The notes beneath the pieces were generated by a model that was not told the DNA's origin, ran no database searches, and saw only the letters and a list, made by a program, of their open reading frames with translations. Of a DNA stretch of 64,000 nucleotides, positions 37,594 through 47,304 are shown piece by piece. Positions within the stretch are counted from its first letter, which is position 1. Each line of letters opens with the position of its first letter. Source of the DNA: Flavobacteriales bacterium UBA1993. Its GTDB lineage: Bacteria > Bacteroidota > Bacteroidia > Flavobacteriales_G > Salibacteraceae. The translations under genes and the position numbers were made by a program. The DNA is taken from assembly GCA_002336485.1 (NCBI GenBank), contig DDCZ01000038.1:1-64000 (forward strand), written 5' to 3'.

Positions 37594-37842
37594 TTACTTA
37601 CCCTCGCGGTTTTTCACCCAGAGATAGAGCTCTTCGACTTTTTCACGGGCCCAAGGGGTTCGCCGAAGAAACTTTAGGCTAGACTTAACCGACGGCTCAT
37701 ATTGGAAACAACGAATCGGAATTCGATCGCCCAATTCATCCCATCCAAACTCACGAACCAAGTGTGCTACCACTTCAGCGAGCTTTACCCCATGAAGCGG
37801 ATTGTTTGGTTGATCCTGCTTTTCCCTTTTTTTATTCTCCAT
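37594..37842 (-). CDS. VF530 family protein
   Basis: This is an 82-aa protein of the VF530 family (DUF2132), a small helical fold thought to bind DNA. The characteristic sequence is NPLHGVKLAEVVAHLVREFGW followed by FQYEPSVKSSLKFLRRTPWARE. The ATG shares one base with the stop of the membrane-protein gene upstream (TAATG), so translation is probably coupled. Its precise role is not established. Confidence 0.88.
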   Translation of the reverse strand: MENKKREKQDQPNNPLHGVKLAEVVAHLVREFGWDELGDRIPIRCFQYEPSVKSSLKFLRRTPWAREKVEELYLWVKNREGK

Positions 37843-38519
37843 TATTCAACTTCGCTAAGGTCGACCTTTTCTGCTCCCAGATAAAAGAAGTATGCCGCCA
37901 CCGCCATGATAGTATGGCTCGCGGCAAGGTGGTTAAACCAAGGGTGAATGACCCACTTGTTTAAAAAGAACAAGGCAGCAATGGCGGCTATGCCTATACC
38001 GATCAGGATAAACTTACTTGCCTCATTTCTGGTTTTGTAATACAGGAATCCCTCCAATCCAAGAACCACGAACATCAGTCCATAGCCTGAATGGAAGGTG
38101 ACGTAAGAGAATTCAAGGGTAACTATAGACAGTATCATGAATGTGCTTAGTTCGATGATGTTCACCACCTGTAGTGTGCTGATTATCTTCTTGTTGAACA
38201 GAAGTCGAGTGTGGTTGATGGCAGCTCTCTCAATAAGCATAATGCTAAACATGCTGGTGATCCACCCCGGAAGTTTCCAAGCCATGGAAAGCGAATACAA
38301 AAATGCATGTCCCATCAATCCGCCTAGGAAGGTGGCAATAGCCATGAGTAGAAAGTAAAACTTAAAAAGGGTGGTTGCCTGATTCTTATTCGATGACCGA
38401 TGCAACTTATAGAAGAAATAGAAGCAAACGGCAGAAACCAATAGGTCAGTCAAGGTGGCTATGGGCTCATCGATGCGTATGCCTCCGAGATATATCGTAA
38501 TAATGTCAGTTCGTTCCAT
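37842..38519 (-). CDS. Seven-helix membrane protein of unknown function
   Basis: This is a 225-aa integral membrane protein with seven predicted hydrophobic segments evenly spaced from residue 20 to 215. Conserved-looking polar residues lie at helix ends (GHAF, HSGYG, HPWFNHLAASH). Similar proteins occur in Flavobacteriia under uncharacterised family names; I cannot assign a function. Its stop overlaps the ATG of the VF530 gene. Confidence 0.7.
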   Translation of the reverse strand: MERTDIITIYLGGIRIDEPIATLTDLLVSAVCFYFFYKLHRSSNKNQATTLFKFYFLLMAIATFLGGLMGHAFLYSLSMAWKLPGWITSMFSIMLIERAAINHTRLLFNKKIISTLQVVNIIELSTFMILSIVTLEFSYVTFHSGYGLMFVVLGLEGFLYYKTRNEASKFILIGIGIAAIAALFFLNKWVIHPWFNHLAASHTIMAVAAYFFYLGAEKVDLSEVE

Positions 38520-38552
38520 AACTTAGATCAATCATGCAACATTAGGGTTTAT

Positions 38553-39971
38553 TCAACCTTGTTTTAGCTCCAATAATGCCACATTTTCCACATGACTTGT
38601 GTGAGGAAACATATCAACGGGCTGTGCTTTGATAAGATTATATTTCTCGCCAAGCATTTTTATGTCTCGTGCTTGTGTTGCCGGGTCACAGCTCACGTAA
38701 ACAATGCGATGAGGTGCCGCTTCAAGTATTCTAGTGATTACATCTTCGTGCATTCCTGCTCTTGGTGGGTCGGTAATTAAAACGTCGGGGATGCCATGTT
38801 CCGCGATGAATTCCGCATTGAGTACGTCCTTCATGTCGCCAGCAAAAAACGAAGCGTGTGTGACACTGTTCATTGCCGCATTGCGTTTCGCATCCACGAT
38901 CGCTTCGGGAACATATTCAATGCCCACTATGGATTTTGCCAAGTTGGCGACGTAAAGCGCTATAGAACCTGTGCCGGTGTACAGATCGTATACATTTTGA
39001 GTTCCGTCAAGTCCAGCGAAGTCAAACACAATCTCATAGAGCTTTTCAGCCTGACTCGGGTTGGTCTGGAAAAAGCTTTTTGGGCCGATGAGGTAGTCGA
39101 CGGTGCCACCGTTATTTGGTCGGGTGAATGTTTCAACAAGTTCGCGTTCGCCATGAATGTGCTCAGCCAGGCAATCGCTAAAACTATCATTGACCTTTTC
39201 GTTTACAATAACCCAAAACGAATGAGTGTTGGGGTACGCCTCAATAAATGAGGCGCACAATGCTTTTACATCATCGTTGTGCTCTTGCACAATAAGAAGA
39301 ATCATCCAGTCTCCCTTGCGATTGTTTCGAAATAAAACGTTTCGCATGATGCCCGTTTTCTCTCGAGGATGATAAAATGGAATAGGCCGTTTCTTAGCCT
39401 CTTCAAATATGAATTGCCGCATGGCATTGTGTGCGTCGTCTTGCAAATGGCATTTGTCAACGTGAAGAATCCAATCAAACCTACCTGGAACATGGAACCC
39501 AACGGCTTCACGATCGGTGATTTCTTCCTCGGATGTGATTTCCTCTGGCGTTAACCATCGGCTCTCCACAAAGGTGAATTCAAGTTTGTTTCGGTAGTGA
39601 TAGATCTGCTTTGATCCAAGAATTGGAAGGGCCTCAAATTCTGATTCTCCGGCAATCCGTCTTAATTGCTGAAAGACCCGGTTTTCCTTGAAGCTAAGCT
39701 GATCTTGATAGCCGAGGTTTTGCCAATTACAGCCACCGCAGTGATCAAAGTGCGCGCAAACTGGATCAACGCGCAGGGGAGAAAGCGTAGTTATTTCTTG
39801 GACACGCCCAAAGGGCATACCTTTTTTCTTTCGTCTAATCTCCAATGTGACCACGTCGCCTGGAACGGCATCCTGACACAAGTATGCGATACCATCTTTT
39901 TTGCCGATAACAGCACCCTTTGCTCCGATATCAACTATTTCGATATCGGTTTCTATTTTTCGCTTCTTCAA
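38553..39971 (-). CDS. rlmD: 23S rRNA (uracil-5-)-methyltransferase RlmD
   Basis: This enzyme methylates C5 of a uridine in 23S rRNA (U1939 in E. coli) using SAM. An N-terminal TRAM domain spans about 1-60. An iron-sulfur cluster motif CAHFDHCGGCNWQ is near 71-83, with a further Cys in DKCHLQ. The methyltransferase core has YDLYTGTGSIALY, ITDPPRAGM and the catalytic cysteine in VYVSCDPATQARDI. The length of 472 aa fits RlmD. The related RumA/TrmA forms are the alternatives, but the cluster and TRAM domain favour RlmD. The start is TTG at 39971, 6 nt after the transketolase gene. Confidence 0.92.
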   Translation of the reverse strand: MKKRKIETDIEIVDIGAKGAVIGKKDGIAYLCQDAVPGDVVTLEIRRKKKGMPFGRVQEITTLSPLRVDPVCAHFDHCGGCNWQNLGYQDQLSFKENRVFQQLRRIAGESEFEALPILGSKQIYHYRNKLEFTFVESRWLTPEEITSEEEITDREAVGFHVPGRFDWILHVDKCHLQDDAHNAMRQFIFEEAKKRPIPFYHPREKTGIMRNVLFRNNRKGDWMILLIVQEHNDDVKALCASFIEAYPNTHSFWVIVNEKVNDSFSDCLAEHIHGERELVETFTRPNNGGTVDYLIGPKSFFQTNPSQAEKLYEIVFDFAGLDGTQNVYDLYTGTGSIALYVANLAKSIVGIEYVPEAIVDAKRNAAMNSVTHASFFAGDMKDVLNAEFIAEHGIPDVLITDPPRAGMHEDVITRILEAAPHRIVYVSCDPATQARDIKMLGEKYNLIKAQPVDMFPHTSHVENVALLELKQG

Positions 39972-39977
39972 AGTGGG

Positions 39978-40937
39978 CTATTTTCTCTCGAGTACCTTTT
40001 TGGAAGCACGAACAATATCGCTCACATCCAATCCGTATTTTTTCAATAAATCCTTCGGTTTTCCACTCTCTCCAAAGGAGTCATTTACGGCGATATATTC
40101 TTGAGGTGCGGGGAAGTTTTGAGAAAGAACCTGAGCGACTGCGTCACCTAGACCACCATGAATATTGTGCTCCTCTGCAGTCACTACACATTTTGTTTTT
40201 GACACACTGTCAAGAATCGCATCACGATCAATGGGTTTTATGGTGTGCATGTTTAATATATCGCATGTAACACCCTGATTTTCAAGTTCTTTTGCTGCTA
40301 AAATTGCGTACCAAACCATGTGACCAGTCGCAATGATCGTCACGTCCTGGCCATCGTTGATCTTCCATGCTTTACCAATAACGAACGGTTGATCTTTGGT
40401 GGTAAACATCGGCCACTTTGGTCGGCCAAATCTCAAATAAACGGGGCCGTCCCATTCATTGATGGCCAAGGTAGCGTTATACGTTTGGTAGTAATCACAC
40501 GGATTAATCACACACATATTTGGCAGCATACGCATCAACCCAATATCCTCTAAAATTTGGTGCGTTGCGCCGTCCTCACCAAGTGTTAAGCCAGCATGCG
40601 ATGCACAGATTTTAACGTTCTTTTTAGAGTAGGCCACAGACTGTCGAATCTGGTCGTATACGCGTCCCGTACTGAAGTTTGCAAAGGTTCCTGTGTATGG
40701 AATTTTCCCTCCAATTGTGAGGCCCGCAGCCATTCCAATCATATTTGCTTCTGCTACTCCTGCTTGAAAGAATCGATCTGGATAGGTATCCGCAAACGCA
40801 TTCATTTTCAACGAACCAATTAGATCTGCGCATAGCGCTACCACACGATCATCACGTTTGCCTAGTTCGGCCAGGCCTGCACCGAATCCGCTGCGTGTAT
40901 CCTTTTCTTCCGTTGGGTTAAAGTCTTGTAGGTTCAT
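39978..40937 (-). CDS. Transketolase, C-terminal subunit
   Basis: This subunit carries the pyrimidine-binding and C-terminal domains of a split transketolase (319 aa), which transfers two-carbon units in the pentose phosphate pathway. The Pyr domain is visible in RSGFGAGLAELGKRD, FQAGVAEANMIGMAAGL (catalytic Glu) and SHAGLTLGEDGATHQ. The C-terminal domain contains TAEEHNIHGGLGDAV. The matching N-terminal subunit is at 42342, with a VWA-domain gene inserted between the two halves. That break is unusual, because the halves are normally adjacent. Confidence 0.93.
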   Translation of the reverse strand: MNLQDFNPTEEKDTRSGFGAGLAELGKRDDRVVALCADLIGSLKMNAFADTYPDRFFQAGVAEANMIGMAAGLTIGGKIPYTGTFANFSTGRVYDQIRQSVAYSKKNVKICASHAGLTLGEDGATHQILEDIGLMRMLPNMCVINPCDYYQTYNATLAINEWDGPVYLRFGRPKWPMFTTKDQPFVIGKAWKINDGQDVTIIATGHMVWYAILAAKELENQGVTCDILNMHTIKPIDRDAILDSVSKTKCVVTAEEHNIHGGLGDAVAQVLSQNFPAPQEYIAVNDSFGESGKPKDLLKKYGLDVSDIVRASKKVLERK

Positions 40938-40942
40938 AGTTG

Positions 40943-42331
40943 TTAGTTCAGTTTTACAGCGACCGAGGACCCGCTTATTACTCTAAAGTTTTTTTCGACA
41001 GTGAAAATGCTCTCTTTGGCTCGCATTGGTCTAAAAACAGCCACGTACTCACCGGGCATAAGATTCAATGTTTCTCTTTCTTGTGTGCGACTCAGAGTCG
41101 CCACCAGCTCCATTTCATTTTTTCGAACGATGTACACGCTGCCGTATCCATGTCCCACTTTACTGAATGTTGCTACACCGGGTTGGGGTATTGCTATGGT
41201 GGTGGTATGACTTTGAGTAATCTCTACATCTTCAATGTAGGTGCGGGGAAGTGTGAGAATCTCTAGATCATACTTGCCAACAATATACTTCTGAATTTCA
41301 GAGAATTTCTGCACGTGAAGCGTTTGCATATCGCCGTGTCGACGCACAATAATGGGAAGCTTATCGGCATCTGGATTTACGCCCTTCATTTTGAATTCTA
41401 ATAGGCCTTGTGGTGTTGGAATTCCTATCACAGTGTGTTCGCCAGGAGTAATTGTGGCGCTGTCTACCATCCGCGGCGGAATGGTGTGAGCGACAACCCG
41501 ATAGGTGTGGACAGGGTCCAGTTCCAATGTATCGGGATTTCCTCGGTTGTTCATCGTATGAACAAGGTTGTAAACCATCGCATTTGTATTACGATCGTAG
41601 AAAGTCATGTTGATATTTGTCTCTGTTGGATTTTCGTTGATGTCCAATAGGTTGACTTGGGCGGTTGTGTTATTCAGTGCTTGGCTAATCACAATCCCTA
41701 ACGCATTTGTGAAGCTCTTTTCATCAGACGCGTCGTAAAAGGATCCCATGCATTCAAAGGATTCTCGAAACTCTAAATCCAGCCCAATTCCGATTACAAA
41801 TGGTTTGAGAACGATACCTCTTCTTTGCAATGACAGCGAGACGGCACATGGATCGCCATTGCACTCTTCAATTCCATCGGTGATCAATATGATGATGTTT
41901 CTGCATTCTCTGCTCGGACAATCAGGGAAGTCATAACCTGCCTTTTCGAGGGTGGCTGCAATGGGAGTGGTTCCTTTAGGCTTGAGCGACTTAAGTGTCG
42001 ATTTGATTGCGCCGACATTTTTAAATCCTAACGGAACCTTTAGTTGGGTGTCATCGCAGTCTTGACCGTGTAGGTAGTTTTTTTCATGCCCATATACGCG
42101 AAGCCCTAGTTGTAAATCCGGGACATTTCTCAATGAGTCAAGCGCTTGGCTCAGTAATTTGGTTGCGACATTAATTTTCGGCTTCGATCCCCAGACTCCA
42201 TTCATGCTGTTTGAAGCATCAAAAATGAAAAGAATGCGCGTTAAGGGAACTTCATCCTGTGCCTTCAATATTGAAGTAGAGGCGAAGAAGAATAGACCCG
42301 CTAATAATATATGGATTGCCGTTTTTGTCAC
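40943..42331 (-). CDS. Secreted VWA-domain protein
   Basis: This is a 462-aa exported protein. A signal peptide (ILKAQ) ends near residue 25. A von Willebrand A domain spans about 30-225, with an intact MIDAS: DASNS (38-42), a Thr in KGTTPIAATL and the Asp in LITDGIEEC. Three or four beta-rich modules follow (about 235-462). It may bind proteins or act as an adhesion or assembly factor. The start is GTG at 42331. It lies 5 nt before one transketolase half and 10 nt after the other, so it must be cotranscribed with them, but no functional link to sugar metabolism is known. Confidence 0.87.
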   Translation of the reverse strand: MTKTAIHILLAGLFFFASTSILKAQDEVPLTRILFIFDASNSMNGVWGSKPKINVATKLLSQALDSLRNVPDLQLGLRVYGHEKNYLHGQDCDDTQLKVPLGFKNVGAIKSTLKSLKPKGTTPIAATLEKAGYDFPDCPSRECRNIIILITDGIEECNGDPCAVSLSLQRRGIVLKPFVIGIGLDLEFRESFECMGSFYDASDEKSFTNALGIVISQALNNTTAQVNLLDINENPTETNINMTFYDRNTNAMVYNLVHTMNNRGNPDTLELDPVHTYRVVAHTIPPRMVDSATITPGEHTVIGIPTPQGLLEFKMKGVNPDADKLPIIVRRHGDMQTLHVQKFSEIQKYIVGKYDLEILTLPRTYIEDVEITQSHTTTIAIPQPGVATFSKVGHGYGSVYIVRKNEMELVATLSRTQERETLNLMPGEYVAVFRPMRAKESIFTVEKNFRVISGSSVAVKLN

Positions 42332-42341
42332 AAGTGCTGGA

Positions 42342-43187
42342 TTAATAGTCTCCTACCGTTTCTTCCAATTGTTCCAATGCGCGTGCCAACTGTTCGTCAT
42401 TCGGAGCCACACCGTGCCATTTATGTGTTCCCATCATAAAGTCAACCCCTGCGCCCATCTCTGTTTTCATTAAAACAACTACGGGCTTTCCTTGACCTAG
42501 AAGCGACTTTGCTTTTGCAAAAGTGTCAACAACGCTCTGCATATTATTTCCTTCAGATTCAAGTACGATCCATCCAAAAGCTACCCACTTGGCGTTCAGA
42601 TCTCCAAGGGATAATACGTCAGACACATCTCCGTCAATCTGCCGATTGTTGTAATCAACAGTCGCAATTAGATTATCAATCTTGTGGTGAGGGGCGCTCA
42701 TCGCGGCTTCCCAAATTTGTCCTTCTTGAAGTTCTCCGTCACCATGCAGGGTGTAAACAATGCCATCATCGCCATTGATGCGTTTTGCGAGTGCCGCACC
42801 AATCGCCACGCTTAATCCTTGACCAAGAGAGCCTGAAGCCATGCGGATGCCCGGTAAGTGCTCTGCGGTGGTCGGATGGCCTTGTAATCGAGTATCGATT
42901 TGACGGAATGTACCGAGTTCAGACACAGGGAAATATCCGTGTCGAGCCAATGTGGAATACCAAACCGGTGATATATGGCCATTTGAAAGGAAGAAAACGT
43001 CTTCGCCTTTCGCGTCCATATCAAAATTTGATGCGTCGAAACGCATGACTGATCCGTAAAGCGCGGAAAAAAAGTCTGCACAACCGAGCGACCCTCCGGG
43101 GTGTCCGCTCGATGCTGAGTGCACCATTCTTACAATATCTCGTCTAATTTGTGAGGCTAAATTTTCTAGCTGTTGTGTGTTGCTCAT
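42342..43187 (-). CDS. Transketolase, N-terminal subunit
   Basis: This is the thiamine diphosphate-binding half of a split transketolase (281 aa). It has the substrate histidine in SASSGHPGGSLG, the GDG...N cofactor motif in LHGDGELQEGQIWEAAM...NLIATVDYNNRQIDG, and GTHKWHGVAPND near the end. The ATG at 43187 gives MSNTQQLENL; the longer frame to 43241 adds 18 residues with no match to the family. Its partner is at 39978. Confidence 0.93.
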   Translation of the reverse strand: MSNTQQLENLASQIRRDIVRMVHSASSGHPGGSLGCADFFSALYGSVMRFDASNFDMDAKGEDVFFLSNGHISPVWYSTLARHGYFPVSELGTFRQIDTRLQGHPTTAEHLPGIRMASGSLGQGLSVAIGAALAKRINGDDGIVYTLHGDGELQEGQIWEAAMSAPHHKIDNLIATVDYNNRQIDGDVSDVLSLGDLNAKWVAFGWIVLESEGNNMQSVVDTFAKAKSLLGQGKPVVVLMKTEMGAGVDFMMGTHKWHGVAPNDEQLARALEQLEETVGDY

Positions 43188-43291
43188 AGGGTAGTGACAA
43201 TATGCGCGAAAATAGAAGCGCCCGAAAGGGTAGAGGCCCAATGTTTAAAACTTTTGAGAACTTTGAAACGCTAGAAACTTAGCCTGAAACC

Positions 43292-46200
43292 TTGAAAAAA
43301 ACGTTCTATATATCCTTACTCGTACTGAGCGCGGTCTTTTCTTCCATTTTGGCAGAGGCTCAATCTTCTGGATTCATAGAAAATAAGGGACAGTGGAATG
43401 CTGCCGTCACGCACAAGCTTCGCGTAAATGGAGGAGATTTTTGGTTAGAACGAGGTGGATGGTCCTTGAGTTTGATGAATTCACAACAAAGAGAATCGGC
43501 GCTTCACGCTATTCACGATGATTCAGGAACGTCGAGTCTTGTGGACGGCCACATCATCAAAGTGCGTCTCTTGCGATCCAATGCTAGACCAATTGTACGT
43601 TCTCTTCACCAAAAACCCGAGTACCATAATTACTTTATTGGCAACGATAGTGCAAGCTGGAAGGGCCACGTGGGGCTTTTCGATAAAGTCATACATGAAA
43701 GGATCTACCCAGGAATTGACATGCACGTCTCGGCTATTAATGATCAGCCAAAAATCACCTACGTTGTTCAGCCAAATGTTTCGCCTCATAGCATCGGCCT
43801 CGTGTATGAAGGGCATAGAGGTCTAAGTACGAATGGCGAGCGCCTGGTAATAACAACATCAATTGGCGACATCGTAGAAGAAGATTTATATGCTTATCAA
43901 ACCATTGATGGGCAATCGGTAGAGGTGAAATGCCGGTTTATAGTGGATGGAGATGAGGTCGGGTTCAAGGTTGGCCGGTATGACGAGTCAGTAACCTTAT
44001 TTATTGATCCAACAGTGATAGCCTCAACTAATTCAGGATGTACATCTGAAGCGTTTGGACACACAGCAACATTTAACGACGCGGGTCAGATCTATTCCGG
44101 AGGCAGATGTTTTGGTACAGGATATCCAACAGACACCGGCGCATTTCAGGTTGATTTTGGCGGGCCCTACACAGGAAGCTACTATCTAAAAGTTGATATG
44201 TGTCTCTCAAAGTATAACAGCGACGGGTCAAGTCTGATCTATGCCACATATCTTGGCGGTAATGCAGAGGATTTACCTCATTCCATGATAGTCAATGATA
44301 GCGACCATGTGGTGCTTTTGGGGTCCACTAATTCGACCAACTATCCCGTAAGTGGAAACGCGCATGATACAACGCATAATGGCGGGAAAGACATTGTTAT
44401 TACCTCGTTTTCCAGTGATGGCTCCCAACTTATCGGCAGCACTTATCTGGGTGGATCGAGTTCGGATGGGGTCAATAATTTGGAGCAGTACTATGCCGAT
44501 GCATATCGAGGGGAAGTTGTATTGGATAGTTTCGGAAACATCTATATCGCAAGCTTTACAAGATCTGGAAACTTCCCAGCGACCAATGTTGTATTTCAAG
44601 ACTCACTAGCCGGACAGCAAGATGGTGTCGTTTGTAAACTTTCGAGCGCATTAGACACACTTTTTTGGGCCACATATTTGGGCGGTTCGGCGCGAGACGC
44701 TGCCTTCGCATTGAAAGTAGATGATTCGTCAAACGTATATGTGGCAGGCGTTAGCGCTAGCTCCAATTTCCCAGTAGATAGCAACGCTGCTTATGCTTCA
44801 TTTATCGGAGGATCGAAGGATGCCTTTGTTGTTAAGCTCAACCCCTCAGGTCAAACAATGCTGGCGGGTAGTTTTTTTGGAACGACAAGCGCCGATCAGA
44901 ATTACTTTGTTGAGCTTGATCCAGATGGTGGTGTGTACTTATTTGGTACATCGGGAGGCGCAATTTCAGCCACCACAGGGAAATATGTCGGTCCAGGTTC
45001 TGGTGGCTATGTTTATAAAACAAATTGGAATTTAGATACGGTAGAGTGGGTGAGCACCTTTGGTAATTTAGCTCCGGCTGCATTCCTTGTTGACAACTGT
45101 AGTCGGATTTATATTTCGGGTCAAGGCGCAACAGCAAGCGTGTTGAACCTAGGAAGTTTTGATACGCTGGATCCTGTGAACTCGCTCACGCAGGCGGGGT
45201 TTTATTTAATGAAGCTATCGCCTGACGCTTCAGATATTGAGTTTGGATCGTTTTACGGAAACAACGGAAGCCATGTTGATGGTGGAACTAGTAGGTTCGA
45301 TAAACGCGGTGTCGTTTATCAAGCAACATGCTCGAATGGAACGTTTCCAACTACAAGTTGGGCATATTCGACAACCAATCAAACCAACAACGCGACATAT
45401 GATAATACAGTCTTTAAAATTGACTTTGAATCGAATGTTGCCAAAGCTGAGATAGTTCCAGGCGATACTGCCTGCGCGCCGTACCTAGCCATTTTTGACA
45501 ACGACGGTAGCGTTGGAAACGTGCATTTCTGGGACTTCGGAGATGGAACTACTTCTACCGACTCTATGCCCACACACCTTTATGATTCAGTGGGTTTCTA
45601 CGATATTTTTTATGTGGTTACAGATTCTGCCGGGTGCTACGGAGATGACACAGCCCACATGACGTTAAACGTGCTTTCTGCCGTGGTTCCAACCATTTTG
45701 ATTGGAGACACCGATTGCGTCGACTCTGTTTTACTCTCTGTCGATACGACAGATTTTAGTGGGTTTCAGTGGAGCACAGGGCAATCAACCTCCGAAATTT
45801 ACATCTACAACGAAGGGACCTATTCGGTTACCACTACCGCAAACCTCTTTTGCGAAAATTCAGAAAGTGTCGATATCACGTTTCAAGAAGCTTATCACTT
45901 TCAGTTGAACGATACAGGGATTTGCGAGGTGGGATTTCCCGTATTCGGGCCATCGTCGGCCTTATGGTATGCATGGAGTACAGGAGATTCAACCCAATCT
46001 ACAATCATTTCAACCACAGGCGAATACACACTAACAGCCTCAAATGGAGATTGCGAGCAAGTAGAGTCGATGAACGTGGATGTCTCATTTGTGCGATTCA
46101 CTGCTCAGGATACCGCCCTCTGTCTAGACTCGTTTCCCTTGACTGTTGGTCATCCTGGAGGTTCGGTATTATGGAGTACAAATCAAACATCCGCTACCAT

Positions 46201-47200
46201 TTCGGTTTGGCAAACAGGCACGTATTGGGTCACGGTATCTAATGGCTTCTGCATCAGCAGCGATACAATTGAGATTGAATTTGATCCAGAATTAGTGAAC
46301 CTTGGACTAGACACTACCGTTTGTGACGGGTTTGAATTGACAGTGTCTGGTGATTATGATGCGTATTTATGGAGCAATGGGACAACCGGGAATAGCGTTT
46401 ATATTGATTCAACCACGTCGATTTCCTTGAAGGTGGGCAGTGGGAATTGCACCGATACGGACACACTAAGGGTAAACGTAGAGCATCTGAAGTTTGAAGA
46501 ACAATCCCTGAATGTTTGTGATCTTGATAGTTTTCAGGTGTTCGCCCCAGACTTCGCAAAGGCAGATTATTATTGGTCTACGGGAGACACGTTGCTTACG
46601 GCATGGGTCTTTGAAACAGGCAATTATTGGGTGAATATTAAAACGGAATATTGTCAGAATAGGGACACGGCCGCGGTCCGATTTGTAACAACTCCGCCAT
46701 TCTCACTTGGTCCTGATACCTCCATGTGTTTTGGTGAAACGCTCACCATTCCAATCGATTCAAATTACAGCCAACCTGTGTGGAGTACAGGAGATACCGG
46801 GGCGTCCATAACCTTAAGAACAGCGGGTGAATTTTGGGCTGGACAGTATTATCAAGGATGCATTCGTTATGACACCATCTTCATTGGACTGCGCGAGCTA
46901 ATGTCCGATTCATTTTCTATGATCAACAACGTAATGACGCCTAACGGAGATGGGTTGAATGATGTGCTTGAGTTCCACATTGAAGAGGAGTCTCTCGTGC
47001 TCGATTATCATCTGTGGGTATTTGACCGATGGGGAATACAGGTGTTTGAATCGGAGGATATGCATGAAACTTGGAATGGCATTCGACCGTCGGGAAGGGC
47101 GGCAGACGATGGTGCTTTTTTCTACATACTTGAGTTAGAAACAACGTGCACTCAAAGACCCATTATAGAAGTGAAGGATAACGTTACCCTTCTTAGGTAG
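43292..47200 (+). CDS. Giant T9SS type B cargo: SBBP propeller, PKD and Ig modules
   Basis: This is a 1302-aa secreted protein. A signal peptide ends near ILAEAQ. The N-terminal domain begins with GFIENKGQW, the mark of a domain that precedes SBBP beta-propellers in Bacteroidota. SBBP-like repeats (LIYATYLGGNAED..., LFWATYLGGSARD...) cover about 230-640. A PKD domain follows (HFWDFGDGTTS, about 720-800). Six Ig-like modules of about 65-70 residues come next, each with DT-x-C, LWS-x-G and GTYWV-like patterns. The end is a gliding motility-associated sorting domain (MTPNGDGLNDVLEF, FDRWGIQVFES). The start is TTG at 43292. The gene at 47305 is a tandem paralog. Confidence 0.9.
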   Translation: MKKTFYISLLVLSAVFSSILAEAQSSGFIENKGQWNAAVTHKLRVNGGDFWLERGGWSLSLMNSQQRESALHAIHDDSGTSSLVDGHIIKVRLLRSNARPIVRSLHQKPEYHNYFIGNDSASWKGHVGLFDKVIHERIYPGIDMHVSAINDQPKITYVVQPNVSPHSIGLVYEGHRGLSTNGERLVITTSIGDIVEEDLYAYQTIDGQSVEVKCRFIVDGDEVGFKVGRYDESVTLFIDPTVIASTNSGCTSEAFGHTATFNDAGQIYSGGRCFGTGYPTDTGAFQVDFGGPYTGSYYLKVDMCLSKYNSDGSSLIYATYLGGNAEDLPHSMIVNDSDHVVLLGSTNSTNYPVSGNAHDTTHNGGKDIVITSFSSDGSQLIGSTYLGGSSSDGVNNLEQYYADAYRGEVVLDSFGNIYIASFTRSGNFPATNVVFQDSLAGQQDGVVCKLSSALDTLFWATYLGGSARDAAFALKVDDSSNVYVAGVSASSNFPVDSNAAYASFIGGSKDAFVVKLNPSGQTMLAGSFFGTTSADQNYFVELDPDGGVYLFGTSGGAISATTGKYVGPGSGGYVYKTNWNLDTVEWVSTFGNLAPAAFLVDNCSRIYISGQGATASVLNLGSFDTLDPVNSLTQAGFYLMKLSPDASDIEFGSFYGNNGSHVDGGTSRFDKRGVVYQATCSNGTFPTTSWAYSTTNQTNNATYDNTVFKIDFESNVAKAEIVPGDTACAPYLAIFDNDGSVGNVHFWDFGDGTTSTDSMPTHLYDSVGFYDIFYVVTDSAGCYGDDTAHMTLNVLSAVVPTILIGDTDCVDSVLLSVDTTDFSGFQWSTGQSTSEIYIYNEGTYSVTTTANLFCENSESVDITFQEAYHFQLNDTGICEVGFPVFGPSSALWYAWSTGDSTQSTIISTTGEYTLTASNGDCEQVESMNVDVSFVRFTAQDTALCLDSFPLTVGHPGGSVLWSTNQTSATISVWQTGTYWVTVSNGFCISSDTIEIEFDPELVNLGLDTTVCDGFELTVSGDYDAYLWSNGTTGNSVYIDSTTSISLKVGSGNCTDTDTLRVNVEHLKFEEQSLNVCDLDSFQVFAPDFAKADYYWSTGDTLLTAWVFETGNYWVNIKTEYCQNRDTAAVRFVTTPPFSLGPDTSMCFGETLTIPIDSNYSQPVWSTGDTGASITLRTAGEFWAGQYYQGCIRYDTIFIGLRELMSDSFSMINNVMTPNGDGLNDVLEFHIEEESLVLDYHLWVFDRWGIQVFESEDMHETWNGIRPSGRAADDGAFFYILELETTCTQRPIIEVKDNVTLLR

Positions 47201-47267
47201 GCAACAGGATTGCTGGCTTTAACGTCTACTTGACTCAAATCACTGAAAATGGTGCTGATGAATATCT

Positions 47268-47275
47268 TAAGTTTG
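47268..47275 (+). promoter_or_regulatory. -7 promoter box (TAAGTTTG)
   Basis: This perfect TAnnTTTG match lies 29 nt before the TTG at 47305. It supports that start over the TTG at 47230, which lies upstream of the box. The -33 element is not clear. Confidence 0.35.
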
Positions 47276-47304
47276 AAGGCACGTACCCTAAAGCACGACC
47301 TACA

